45,763 nucleotides of DNA. It comes from Phenylobacterium sp. (GTDB lineage: Bacteria; Pseudomonadota; Alphaproteobacteria; Caulobacterales; Caulobacteraceae). The stretch spans positions 1 to 45,763 of the forward strand of contig NZ_WGNY01000051.1 in assembly GCF_016124325.1 (NCBI RefSeq), read 5' to 3'. The translations under genes were made by a program, and so were the position numbers. The notes beneath the pieces are model-generated. The model had not been told where the DNA came from, did no database searches, and saw only the letters and a list, made by a program, of their open reading frames with translations. Positions within the stretch are counted from its first letter, which is position 1, and every line of letters begins with the position of its first letter. Positions 14,785-22,679 of the stretch are shown in pieces.

Positions 14785-16533
14785 CTACCAGCCGAGCGCA
14801 TAGCAGGGCCGGCGCGGATCGGCGGCGCCCGCGTACAGGCCCTGCGCATAGTCGACGAGGCAGACAGAACCCGCGCGCCAGGTCAGATCGGGCCACCAGT
14901 TGACGTCGTGCCCGCGCGCCGTCAGCGCCTCGCCGACCGCCTCGCCCACACCCGTCTCGAGGTGCAGGCGGTTCGGGTAGAAGTCGTGCGGCTCGAACGA
15001 GTCCGGGAAACTGTAGCTCGCGAAGCGGGGCGCCTCGACCGCGCGCTGCGGGCTCATTCGGAACACCAGCAGGTTCGTCAGAACCTGCGCCATGGCCTGG
15101 GCCTGGACGTCGCCGCCAGGTGTGCCGAAGGGCACGAGCCGGCCGTCGGCGCCGACCGCCAGCGCCGGGCTGGGTGTCAGCCGCGGGCGCTTGCCGGGCG
15201 CGACCGAACTGGGATGGCGGGGATCGGCCCAGCTCTGCGACCCGCGCGAGGACGGCGCGACACCCGTGCCGGGAATGATCGGGGTGTCGTAGGTGACGTC
15301 ACTGGGCGTGGCCGAGAAGCTGTTGCCCCATCGGTCCACGACGGCGATGTAGGAGGTGTCGAGCGAGGGCGGGGTCGCCTCGGTCCGAATCCGCGGATCG
15401 ACGGGGACCGCCGGATCGGCGTAGCCGCCGTCGACGGGCAAGCCCAGGATCGAGCGGTCCGGATCGATCCGCCGTAGCCGCGCCTCGGCATGCGCCTTCG
15501 ACAGCAGGCGTTCGACCGGGACGTCGACGAACCGCGGGTCGCCGACGTAGGCGTGCCGGTCGGCGAAGGCCAGCTTGATGATCTCGGTGAACCGGTGGAC
15601 GTACTCGGGACTGTTGTGCGGCAGGTCGGCGATGCCCGACGCCTCCAGCATGCTGAAGATCTGCAGCATCGAGGGGCCCTGGCACCAGGCGCCGCAGCCG
15701 TGGACCTTCACGCCGCCGAAATCGACGCTCAGCGTGTCCTCGACCTCGCTGGAATAGCCGGCCATGTCGTCGAGGGTGAGGAAGCCGCCGTTCTCGCGGT
15801 GGAAGGTGTCGATCGTCCGGGCGATGTCGCCGCGGTAGAAGGCGTCGCGCGCCGCCATCAGCCCCGCCTCGCGCCCTTCCGACGCCCGCGTGGCCTCCTC
15901 GTCGACCATGTACTGCATGGTCCTCGCCAGGTCCGCCTGGACGAACTTCTCGCCGACCTGCGGCGGGCGGCCGTTGGGCAGATAGACCGCCGAGCTCGAC
16001 GGCCAGCGCGAGTATTCCTCTTCGAAGGTGGCGATCAGCTCGGCCATCAACGGGTACATGACGAACCCGTCCCGCGCGAGGCGGATGGCGGCGCGGGCGA
16101 CTTCGCCGAAGCTCATCGTCCCGAAGCGCGCCAGCGCCGTGATCCAGGCGTCGGGCGCGGCGGGCACGACCGTGCGCGCCAGGCCGTGCGGGATCTCGCC
16201 GCCGTGGTTGTCCATGAAGTAGCTGGGCGTCATCGCCCGCGGCCACCAACCCAGGCCGGCGATCGACTTGGTCTCGCCGGTCGCGCCCATGCGCACGATG
16301 ATGGGCGCGACACCCGCGAAGTTGACGAGTTCGCTCTGGACGACCGCCAGCGCGATGCCGCCCGCCACGCCCGCGTCGATCGCATTGCCGCCCGCCTCCA
16401 GGATCTCGAAGGCCGCCGTCGCCGCGAGGTAGTGGCCCGCCGACACCATATGGTTCACGCCGGCGATCACCGGGCGGCCCGTCTCGGCGCCCGTCGCCTT
16501 GCGCTTCTGCCGAGAGATCGCGTCGATACTCAT
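14785..16533 (-). CDS. Gamma-glutamyltransferase-family hydrolase, cytoplasmic
   Basis: Ntn-hydrolase of 582 aa that should self-cleave before its catalytic threonine (Thr393 in LDTSYIAVVDRWGNSFS), giving large and small subunits. The N-terminal MVSAGHYLAATAAFEILEAGGNAIDA and the glycine-rich FGTPGGDVQAQAMAQVL near residue 490 are family hallmarks. Unlike classical periplasmic GGT it has no signal peptide. Such cytosolic relatives cleave gamma-glutamyl or acyl amides, and some, such as oxamate amidohydrolase, act on quite different amides. The start is ATG 16533. It follows the PEP-mutase-family gene by 37 bp across a hairpin and is probably in the same LysR-controlled unit. The substrate may be the amide precursor of an N-methyl amino acid (inference). 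Confidence 0.88.
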   Translation of the reverse strand: MSIDAISRQKRKATGAETGRPVIAGVNHMVSAGHYLAATAAFEILEAGGNAIDAGVAGGIALAVVQSELVNFAGVAPIIVRMGATGETKSIAGLGWWPRAMTPSYFMDNHGGEIPHGLARTVVPAAPDAWITALARFGTMSFGEVARAAIRLARDGFVMYPLMAELIATFEEEYSRWPSSSAVYLPNGRPPQVGEKFVQADLARTMQYMVDEEATRASEGREAGLMAARDAFYRGDIARTIDTFHRENGGFLTLDDMAGYSSEVEDTLSVDFGGVKVHGCGAWCQGPSMLQIFSMLEASGIADLPHNSPEYVHRFTEIIKLAFADRHAYVGDPRFVDVPVERLLSKAHAEARLRRIDPDRSILGLPVDGGYADPAVPVDPRIRTEATPPSLDTSYIAVVDRWGNSFSATPSDVTYDTPIIPGTGVAPSSRGSQSWADPRHPSSVAPGKRPRLTPSPALAVGADGRLVPFGTPGGDVQAQAMAQVLTNLLVFRMSPQRAVEAPRFASYSFPDSFEPHDFYPNRLHLETGVGEAVGEALTARGHDVNWWPDLTWRAGSVCLVDYAQGLYAGAADPRRPCYALGW

Positions 16534-16551
16534 GCGTGACTCCGCTGTCGT

Positions 16552-16570
16552 GGCGGCCGAGAGGGCCGCC
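16552..16570. terminator. GC-rich hairpin between PEP-mutase-family and GGT genes
   Basis: A perfect 7-bp stem (GGCGGCC 16552-16558 and GGCCGCC 16564-16570) with a 5-nt loop follows immediately after the stop codon of the PEP-mutase-family gene, in the 37-bp gap before the GGT start. It lacks a U-tract and may be an attenuator or mRNA-processing hairpin rather than a full terminator. Confidence 0.35.
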
Positions 16571-17389
16571 CTAGATGGGCTTGGTGAGGGCGCGAAGCTC
16601 GCCGATCGGCATCATCTTGGCTTCGATCGCCTGGGTGTCGCCGGCCTGCGCCAGATGGGCCAGGGCGCGGGCCTGAGCGCCCAGCCCCGCGAGCAGGACG
16701 GTGACGGGATAGACGGTCGCCGCATGGCCGGCGCCGGCCAGCTCCTCGGCCGAGAAGCTCTCGCGCGCGGTCTCCGTCACCGCGATGAACAGCGGAACCC
16801 GCAGGGCGGCGGCGAACATCCGCACCTGCCGCGCCTCGGTGAGATAGGGGACCATCAACGCGTCGGCGCCGGCGTCCTCCAGGGCCCGCGCGCGCCGGAG
16901 CGCCTCGTCGGGGCCATGCGTGCTCATCGCGTCCGTACGGCCGATCACCAGGAAGTCCGCGTCGGCGCAGGCGCCACGGGCCGCGGCGACCTTGTCCTGC
17001 ACGAGGTGGATCGGCTCCAGGGTCTTCGGCGCGCCCGCGGCCCTGGGCAGCACGGTGTCGTCCAGGTTCACCCCGACGGCCCCGGCCGCCTCCAGGCGAC
17101 GGGCGCTCTCGGCCGCGTCCGCCACGCCCCCGAAGCCGTTGTCGGCGTCGACGAAGAGCGGCAGGCTGATGGCCGACGCGATCTCGCGGGTCCGCGCCTC
17201 CATGCTTGTCAGGCTCATGTTCCCGAGGTCCGGCAGACCCACGACCGCATTGGCCGCCAACCCGGAGAGATAGGCCGCCTCGAACCCCGCGGCCTCGATC
17301 AGCCGGGCGCTGAGCGGATCATGGCATCCCGGGATGATCAGGCCGCTGCGCTGTTCGATCCTTGCGCGGACGACCGCCGACCGTCTCAC
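16571..17389 (-). CDS. Isocitrate lyase / PEP mutase-family protein lacking the lyase cysteine
   Basis: TIM-barrel enzyme of about 272 residues acting on 2-oxo or 2-hydroxy di-acids. Visible motifs are PGCHDPLSARLIEAAGFEAAYLSG, the Mg-binding DADNGFGG, GVNLDD and DFLVIGRTDA. The catalytic KKCGH loop of isocitrate and methylisocitrate lyases is absent; LPRAAGA stands there, so C-C lyase chemistry of that type is unlikely. Oxaloacetate decarboxylase-like or another activity is possible. GTG 17389 has AAGGAT 8 nt upstream and fits the usual family start; an in-frame TTG at 17452 would add 21 unlikely residues. It is divergent from the VOC gene with two LysR-type boxes between. Confidence 0.85.
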   Translation of the reverse strand: MRRSAVVRARIEQRSGLIIPGCHDPLSARLIEAAGFEAAYLSGLAANAVVGLPDLGNMSLTSMEARTREIASAISLPLFVDADNGFGGVADAAESARRLEAAGAVGVNLDDTVLPRAAGAPKTLEPIHLVQDKVAAARGACADADFLVIGRTDAMSTHGPDEALRRARALEDAGADALMVPYLTEARQVRMFAAALRVPLFIAVTETARESFSAEELAGAGHAATVYPVTVLLAGLGAQARALAHLAQAGDTQAIEAKMMPIGELRALTKPI

Positions 17390-17496
17390 CCGTGGAAATC
17401 CTTCATGAGCTTCAGATCCCGCCGAGGACAGACCGGTCTGCGAACCCGCCAACCCGGCCGAGCCGCAGACCTAGCCTAAGCGGGGGCAAGCCGCGG

Positions 17497-17579
17497 CATA
17501 AGAGTTGTCTATAGCCATCGCCGGACGCCTGCGGACGCGGCCCTGGGATGCGCGGCCCGAAGTATCAGAATTTGTTATG
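17497..17579. promoter_or_regulatory. Pair of LysR-type boxes in the divergent PEP-mutase/VOC promoter region
   Basis: CATAA-N7-CTATA lies at 17497-17513 and TATCA-N7-TTATG at 17563-17579. Each is one or two bases off CATAA-N7-TTATG and they lie 66 bp apart. That is the normal layout of a LysR recognition site and an activation site between divergent operons. The 267-bp spacer (17390-17656) otherwise shows a possible AGGAGG-like site at 17587-17592 but no further gene. Confidence 0.6.
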
Positions 17580-17656
17580 GTCCCTATAGGAGGCCGAGGC
17601 GGTAGCTTGGCAGCCCCGGGAACCGTGACACCCCCGGGGCGAAGCGGGGCATCGAG

Positions 17657-18079
17657 ATGCTGGGCCTGAGACTTGATCACGCGACCATCCGGACGGCGAA
17701 GCTCGAAGCGACGCTGGCGTTCTATCGCGAGTATTTCGGGCTCTCCGCGGGCTGGCGGCCGGCTCTGGGCAGCGGCGGAGCCTGGCTCTACGCGGAAGGC
17801 GCCGACTACCCGCAACTGCACGTCATCGAGACGAAGACCGACCTCGGCCGCGGCGGCATGGTCGACCACATCGCCTTCCGGGGCGTCGGCCTCGTCGCCT
17901 ATCTCGACAAGCTGCGGGCGGGCGGCCAGCCGTTCAAGGCGGACCGCATTCCCGAGACGCCCTACACCCAGGTCCTGGTGTCCGACCCCAACGGCATCAT
18001 CCTGGAGACCAACTTCGAGGAGTTGATCGACGAGGCGCTTCTGCAGAGCGACCTCGTCCTGGAACGCCTGGCGCGCTAG
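17657..18079 (+). CDS. VOC-superfamily (glyoxalase/dioxygenase-like) protein
   Basis: A 140-residue vicinal-oxygen-chelate protein with two beta-alpha-beta-beta-beta units. Candidate metal ligands are His8 (LDHATI), the His in VDHIAFRG near residue 74 and the Glu in ILETNFEE near residue 121, matching the usual H/H/E pattern. Single-module VOC proteins act as glyoxalases, epimerases, ring-cleavage dioxygenases or fosfomycin-type thiol transferases; nothing here decides. It is the first gene of a plus-strand series (VOC, aminotransferase, ABM) facing away from the GGT/PEP-mutase pair, with LysR boxes upstream. Confidence 0.85.
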   Translation: MLGLRLDHATIRTAKLEATLAFYREYFGLSAGWRPALGSGGAWLYAEGADYPQLHVIETKTDLGRGGMVDHIAFRGVGLVAYLDKLRAGGQPFKADRIPETPYTQVLVSDPNGIILETNFEELIDEALLQSDLVLERLAR

Positions 18080-18121
18080 GCGGCCCCCTCCTCCCGTCCT
18101 GCTTTCGGCCCGCGGCCGCCG

Positions 18122-18143
18122 CGGACGCACGCTGCTGCGTCCG
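18122..18143 (+). terminator. Hairpin between VOC and aminotransferase genes
   Basis: CGGACGC (18122-18128) and GCGTCCG (18137-18143) form a 7-bp stem around an 8-nt loop in the 121-bp gap. There is no U-tract. It may reduce read-through so that the VOC gene is expressed more strongly than the aminotransferase. Confidence 0.35.
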
Positions 18144-18200
18144 GTCGCGCCGCCGCGCCCGTTCGAACCCGGTGACCACCACATTCCTCGCGGAGCTTCC

Positions 18201-19403
18201 ATGTCGATCATCGCGCAACGCTTCCGGGCCGCCGCCCCTTCCGCCACGGTGCAGGTGTTCGAGCGCGCCTTCGAGCTGAAGCGGCAGGGCAAGCCGGTGA
18301 TCGCCCTGGCCGCCGGCGAACCCGACTTCGACACGCCCGAAAACGTGCGGGCGGCGGCGATGGAGGCCCTGAACCAGGGCAAGACCCGCTACGCCCCGGT
18401 CCCAGGGATCATGGAGCTGCGCGAGGCCATCTGCGCGAAGCTGCAGCGCGACAACGGCCTCACCTATTCGCCGGGCGAGATCTCGGTCGGCTCGGGCGCG
18501 AAGCAGTCGATCTTCTCGGCGCTCATGGCGACCCTGGAGCCGGGCGACGAGGTGATCATCCCGACGCCGTTCTGGGTCAGCTTCGCCGACATCGCGCTGA
18601 TGATGGGCGCCAAGGTGACGGCCGTCGACACCACCTTCGAGGACGACTTCAAGCTCACGCCGCGGGCCCTCGACGCGGCGATCACGCCAAAGACGAAGTG
18701 GGTGATCCTGTGCACGCCCTCGAACCCCACGGGCGCCGTCTACAGCGACGACGAGCTTCGCGCGCTGGCCAAGGTGCTGGAGCGCCACCCGCACGTCTGG
18801 GTGATGACCGACCACATCTACGAGAAGCTGGTCTTCGAAGGCGGCGCGTCGAGGACAATCGCCGAGGTCGACCCCGCGTTCCAGCAGCGCTCGGTGATCA
18901 TCAACGGCGTGTCCAAGGGTCACTGCATGACCGGCTGGCGCATCGGCTACATCGCCGGTCCCAAGGAACTGATCGGCCCCATCAACGCCATCCAGTCGCA
19001 GGTCACGACGTCGGCCTGCACGCTCAGCCAGTGGGCGGCCATCGAGGCCCTGAACGGCGACCAGAGCTACATCGAGCAGAACAACCTGCAGTTCAAACGG
19101 CGCCGCGACCTAGTGGTCGAGGGCCTGAACGCCATCGACGGGATCGAATGCCGGACGCCCCGGGGGGCCTTCTACGTCTACGCTTCGATGTCGGGGCTGA
19201 TCGGCGCCACGACGCCGGACGGCGTGCGCATCGCGACCGACACCGACTTCGTCGACTACCTGCTCCGCGAGGCGCTGGTGGCCGTCATCCCCGGAGCGGC
19301 CTTCCACCTCTCGCCGTTCTTCCGCCTGACCTACTCGGCCAGCCTCGAGGCGCTGGAAGAGGCCCTGCAGCGCATGGCGAGCGCCTGCGCGAAGCTCACC
19401 TGA
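18201..19403 (+). CDS. PLP-dependent class I aminotransferase (aspartate aminotransferase-like)
   Basis: Fold-type I enzyme of 400 aa transferring an amino group between an amino acid and a 2-oxoacid in the cytosol. The PLP-lysine is Lys239 in NGVSKGHCMTGWRIGY. The substrate-carboxylate Arg is in FFRLTYS, and the PLP-contacting CTPSNPTGAVYS lies at 171-182. It belongs to subgroup Ib (aspartate/prephenate aminotransferase-like), but in this catabolic context it probably acts on a pathway-specific amino acid. The start is ATG 18201. The ABM gene follows after 33 bp. Confidence 0.9.
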   Translation: MSIIAQRFRAAAPSATVQVFERAFELKRQGKPVIALAAGEPDFDTPENVRAAAMEALNQGKTRYAPVPGIMELREAICAKLQRDNGLTYSPGEISVGSGAKQSIFSALMATLEPGDEVIIPTPFWVSFADIALMMGAKVTAVDTTFEDDFKLTPRALDAAITPKTKWVILCTPSNPTGAVYSDDELRALAKVLERHPHVWVMTDHIYEKLVFEGGASRTIAEVDPAFQQRSVIINGVSKGHCMTGWRIGYIAGPKELIGPINAIQSQVTTSACTLSQWAAIEALNGDQSYIEQNNLQFKRRRDLVVEGLNAIDGIECRTPRGAFYVYASMSGLIGATTPDGVRIATDTDFVDYLLREALVAVIPGAAFHLSPFFRLTYSASLEALEEALQRMASACAKLT

Positions 19404-19436
19404 CCGGTCACCCGACAACACCACTGGAGACGCCAC

Positions 19437-19736
19437 ATGATCATGATCGCCGGCACGCTGCGGGTGCCCACCAAGAACATGGACGCGGCGCGGTCCGCCA
19501 TCGGCCGCCTCATCAAGGAGACGCAGAAGGAAGCGGGCTGCCTCGACTTCCGCTTCTCCGAGGACCTCGCCGACGCCGGCCTGCTGCACATGACCGAGCG
19601 CTGGGCGGACCAGGCGACCCTGGATGCGCATCGCCAGTCGGACCACCTGAAGGAATTCCGGCCGATCGGCGAGATCCTCGGGATCACCGAGCGCAACATC
19701 TTCCAGTACGAGGTCACGTCCGAGAGGAAGCTCTAG
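19437..19736 (+). CDS. Antibiotic biosynthesis monooxygenase (ABM)-domain protein
   Basis: A 99-residue dimeric alpha+beta barrel of the ABM/quinol-monooxygenase (YgiN-like) family: MIMIAGTLRVPTKNMDAAR, then EAGCLDFRFSEDLADAGLLHMTERWADQ and the helix with HRQSDHLKEF. Cofactor-free quinol or anthrone oxygenation, or simply binding of small hydrophobics, are the known roles. It lies close behind the aminotransferase gene and is probably co-transcribed. The 207 bp after it hold no convincing gene, only the LysR-type box ahead of the regulator. Confidence 0.85.
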   Translation: MIMIAGTLRVPTKNMDAARSAIGRLIKETQKEAGCLDFRFSEDLADAGLLHMTERWADQATLDAHRQSDHLKEFRPIGEILGITERNIFQYEVTSERKL

Positions 19737-19918
19737 CGTGTCGGGACGACCCAGGCGCCGGGGGGTCGGCCCGCGCCGGCTGGCGGCGAATTCCGCGCTC
19801 ACGCCGACGCGGATGAAGCTCGCCGCGATCCGGTCGTCGCTGCTGGCGAAGACGCGCCAAGGGCGGCTTCGGCAAAAGATCGGCCGCCTGTGGAGCCAGG
19901 CCCCTCGACAGACAGGAC

Positions 19919-19935
19919 CATAAGGACTTCCTATT
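19919..19935. promoter_or_regulatory. LysR-type box immediately upstream of the lysR gene
   Basis: CATAA-N7-CTATT at 19919-19935, matching the site at 17497 in both arms apart from the last base, ends 8 bp before ATG 19944. A LysR protein bound there would block its own translation start region or promoter, the usual negative autoregulation. Confidence 0.5.
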
Positions 19936-19943
19936 CAAAATTG

Positions 19944-20954
19944 ATGACCCCGCGCTCTCGCTACGCCACGGAAGGATCGCGCTTCCCGTTCGACCTGCGG
20001 AAGCTCGAGGTGTTCCTCGCCGTGCGCGAGATGGGCTCGATGGCCGGCGCGGCGAAGATGCTGCAGATCAGCCAGCCGGCGGTGTCCCAGACGATCGCAG
20101 AGCTCGAGGCCGGCCTGCGCTGCCGCCTGTTCGACCGCGAACTCCGTCCGATCGCATTGACCCCCGCCGGCATCCTGGTCGAACAGCAAGCCCGTTCGCT
20201 GCTGGCCGAGGCCCAACAGCTCCTGCCGGCGCTGCAGCGGTCGCGCCAGGCGAACCTGCCCCTACTGCGCATCGGCATGGTCGACTCGCTGGTCAGGACC
20301 CTCGGGCCGATCCTCGCGCGCTCGATGCACGACAAGATCAGCCAGGTGGCGATCTACTCGGGTCTCACGTCGTCGATGACCACCGAGCTGTTCTCCCGCA
20401 AGCTGGACATCGTCGTGGGCGTCGACGAGTTCGGGCACCTGGAGGGCGTCGAGCGCATCCGCCTCTTCGCCGAGCCCTACGTGGTCATCGTCCCGCGAGA
20501 CTACGGCGGATCGAACCCGACGACCGTGGACGACCTGCTGGCCGATCTGCCGCTCATCCGTTTCAGCGCGCGCTCGCAGACCGGCACCGACGTCGACCGC
20601 CAGCTGCGGCGCCTCCGGATCGAGCCGCCGCGGGTCTTCGAATTCGATGAGCCGCAGGGGCTGACCGAGCTCGTCGCTCTCGGGACCGGCTGGGCCATCA
20701 CCACGCCGCTGTGCCTGCATGGCGTCCGCGCAGACATGCGGAACATCCGCATCATCCCGTTCCCGGGCCCCGCGTTCGGCCGCACCCTCACGCTCCTGCA
20801 CCGGCACGGCGAACTGGGCCAGGCGCCCAGCCTGATCGGCCAGTCGGTGAAGCAGTTCATCGCCGACGAGTGCCTGCCATCCCTGCTGGCCGAAGCGCCC
20901 TGGCTGAAGCCCCATCTCAAAGTGGCGGCGTCCGGCCGCGGCAAGGCCGCCTGA
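19944..20954 (+). CDS. LysR-family regulator, candidate master regulator of the locus
   Basis: A 336-residue LysR protein. The helix-turn-helix lies at about residues 15-75 (FDLRKLEVFLAVREMGSMAG, then LQISQPAVSQTIAELE), and the effector domain at about 100-310. ATG 19944 is preferred over an upstream frame start, because translation from 19890 would put the LysR-type box inside the coding region. It lies downstream of VOC, aminotransferase and ABM genes and upstream of soxBDAG. Five CATAA-N7-TTATG-like sites in this window lie in intergenic regions, one just ahead of this gene, which makes it the natural candidate to bind them (inference). Confidence 0.88.
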   Translation: MTPRSRYATEGSRFPFDLRKLEVFLAVREMGSMAGAAKMLQISQPAVSQTIAELEAGLRCRLFDRELRPIALTPAGILVEQQARSLLAEAQQLLPALQRSRQANLPLLRIGMVDSLVRTLGPILARSMHDKISQVAIYSGLTSSMTTELFSRKLDIVVGVDEFGHLEGVERIRLFAEPYVVIVPRDYGGSNPTTVDDLLADLPLIRFSARSQTGTDVDRQLRRLRIEPPRVFEFDEPQGLTELVALGTGWAITTPLCLHGVRADMRNIRIIPFPGPAFGRTLTLLHRHGELGQAPSLIGQSVKQFIADECLPSLLAEAPWLKPHLKVAASGRGKAA

Positions 20955-21057
20955 CCTCTCCACTCGGTCTCCGCGCGTGTCTCGCGAGGCCGTCTTTCGC
21001 GCCCGTTCGACAGCGTTGTTCGGCTCGCCCAGGAGCCGCGCGTCTTTTTGCATCGGG

Positions 21058-21100
21058 CGGCGCAAATCGGCAATTGAGTGGCGCAAACAGGCAACTGTCG
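21058..21100 (+). repeat. Two tandem 21-bp direct repeats upstream of soxB
   Basis: GGCGCAAATCGGCAATTG begins at 21059 and GGCGCAAACAGGCAACTG at 21080, spaced exactly 21 bp (two helical turns). Fifteen of the first 18 positions are identical. The repeats end 63 bp before the soxB ATG. The spacing suits an AraC/GlxA-type activator bound twice on one helix face, and the core CGCAA with a YGN prefix matches the half-sites listed elsewhere in this window. The remaining 208-bp spacer shows no gene. Confidence 0.55.
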
Positions 21101-21162
21101 TGGGTTGGCGCCCCCGTATCCTCGCGAAAATCAGTGAGGGGCGGCAGCCGATCTTCAACGGA

Positions 21163-22413
21163 ATGCGGTATTCGGCGTTCAGTCTCGCCCGTGAGGCGTT
21201 GCGCGGGCACAGGGGGTGGACGCCGGCCTGGCGCGACGCCCAGCCCAAGGCCCGGTACGACGTCGTGGTGATCGGCGGAGGCGGCCACGGGCTGGCGACG
21301 GCCTATTATCTCGCCAAGACCTACGGCCTGACCGATGTCGCCGTCCTCGAGAAGGACTGGATCGGCAGCGGCAACGCCGGGCGCAACACGACGATCATCC
21401 GGTCGAACTACCTGCTGCCGGGCAACCTCCCGTTCTACGAGCTCTCGATGAAGCTCTGGGAGGGGCTGGAACGGGACCTCAACTACAATGCGATGATCAG
21501 CCAGCGCGGCGTGCTGAACCTCTACCATTCGGACGCCCAGCGCGACGCCTTCGCCCGCCGCGGCAACGCCATGCGGATGCATGGGGTCGACGCCGAGTTG
21601 CTGGACGCGGCGGCGGTGCGACGGATGCTGCCCTTCCTGGACTTCGACGCCGCGCGCTTCCCGATCCAGGGCGGCCTGCTGCAACCGCGCGGGGGCACGG
21701 CGCGCCACGACGCCGTCGTCTGGGGCTACGCCCGCGCCGCCAGTGCGCTCGGCGTCGACATCGTACAGAACTGTGAAGTCGTCGGCATGATCCGCGTCGG
21801 CGGCAGGATCGTCGGCGTCGAGACCACCCGCGGCCCGATCCGTGCGTCGAAGGTCGCCATTTCGGTGGCGGGCAACAGTTCGCGGGTGGGCGGCATGGCG
21901 GGCCTGCGCCTGCCGATCGAGAGCCACGTCCTGCAGGCCTTCGTCACAGAGGCGGTGAAGCCCGTGATCCCGGGCGTGGTCACCTTCGGCGCGGGTCACT
22001 TCTACATCAGCCAGTCCGACAAGGGCGGGCTGGTCTTCGGCGGCGACCTGGACGGCTACAACTCCTACGCCCAACGCGGCAATCTGCCGACCGTCGAAGA
22101 CGTCTGCGAAGGCGCGATGGCGCTGATGCCGCGGATCGGTCGCGTGCGGATCCTCCGCTCCTGGGGCGGGGTGGTCGACATGTCGATGGACGGCTCTCCG
22201 ATCATCGACCGGACGCCGCTGGACGGCCTCTATCTCAATGCGGGCTGGTGCTACGGCGGGTTCAAGGCGACGCCGGCCGCGGGCGCCTGCCTGGCGCATC
22301 TCGTCGCCTGCGACGAGCCCCATCCGTTGGCGCGCGCCTATCGCCTCGACAGGTTCGCGACCGGCCACACGATCGACGAGAAAGGCATGGGCCCGCAGCC
22401 CAACCTCCACTGA
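21163..22413 (+). CDS. soxB: Sarcosine oxidase beta subunit (heterotetrameric)
   Basis: A 416-residue FAD subunit carrying the active site that oxidises the N-methyl group of sarcosine to an imine. MRYSAFSLAREALRGHRGW is the classic N-terminus and supports ATG 21163. The dinucleotide loop IGGGGHGLATAYYLAK follows at about residue 38. RNTTIIRSNYLLPGN is the usual covalent-FMN/FAD neighbourhood, and the C-terminal GGFKATPAAG closes the FAD site. It overlaps soxD by one base (TGATG). The paralogous N-methylglutamate dehydrogenase subunit looks similar; no mgsABC or gmaS genes are present in this window, so sarcosine oxidase is preferred. Regulation is probably through the 21-bp repeats upstream. 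Confidence 0.93.
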   Translation: MRYSAFSLAREALRGHRGWTPAWRDAQPKARYDVVVIGGGGHGLATAYYLAKTYGLTDVAVLEKDWIGSGNAGRNTTIIRSNYLLPGNLPFYELSMKLWEGLERDLNYNAMISQRGVLNLYHSDAQRDAFARRGNAMRMHGVDAELLDAAAVRRMLPFLDFDAARFPIQGGLLQPRGGTARHDAVVWGYARAASALGVDIVQNCEVVGMIRVGGRIVGVETTRGPIRASKVAISVAGNSSRVGGMAGLRLPIESHVLQAFVTEAVKPVIPGVVTFGAGHFYISQSDKGGLVFGGDLDGYNSYAQRGNLPTVEDVCEGAMALMPRIGRVRILRSWGGVVDMSMDGSPIIDRTPLDGLYLNAGWCYGGFKATPAAGACLAHLVACDEPHPLARAYRLDRFATGHTIDEKGMGPQPNLH

Positions 22414-22679
22414 TGCGCATACCGTGCCCCTTCTGCGGCGATCGCGACGTCAGTGAGTTCGCCTACCTCGGCGACGCCGGAGTCGTGCGGCCCTTCCCCG
22501 ACGCGGCGGATGCGGGCGAACGGGTCTTCGAGTCCGTCTATCTGCGCGACAATCCCCGCGGGCGCCACGCCGAGCTCTGGTACCACGCCAGCGGTTGCCG
22601 CGGCTGGCTGCGGGTCGACCGCGACACGGCCACCCATGAGGTCGCCTCGGCCGTCCTGACGCGGGCGCCAAGCCTGTGA
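22413..22679 (+). CDS. soxD: Sarcosine oxidase delta subunit
   Basis: A small 88-residue subunit with the zinc-binding pattern of SoxD. CPFCG at residues 5-9 supplies two cysteines, and the stretch AELWYHASGCRGWLRVDRDT near 52-70 supplies His and Cys. The YLRDNPRGRHAE stretch is conserved in the family. Start ATG 22413 is translationally coupled to soxB, and its end overlaps soxA by 4 bp (GTGA). It stabilises the tetramer and has no known independent activity. Confidence 0.92.
   Translation: MRIPCPFCGDRDVSEFAYLGDAGVVRPFPDAADAGERVFESVYLRDNPRGRHAELWYHASGCRGWLRVDRDTATHEVASAVLTRAPSL

Noticed and set aside
19738..19923. Possible 61-residue basic protein starting GTG one base after the ABM stop
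   Set aside because: It has no Shine-Dalgarno and no recognisable fold, is Arg-rich as expected for non-coding high-GC DNA, and would run into the LysR-type box ahead of the regulator.
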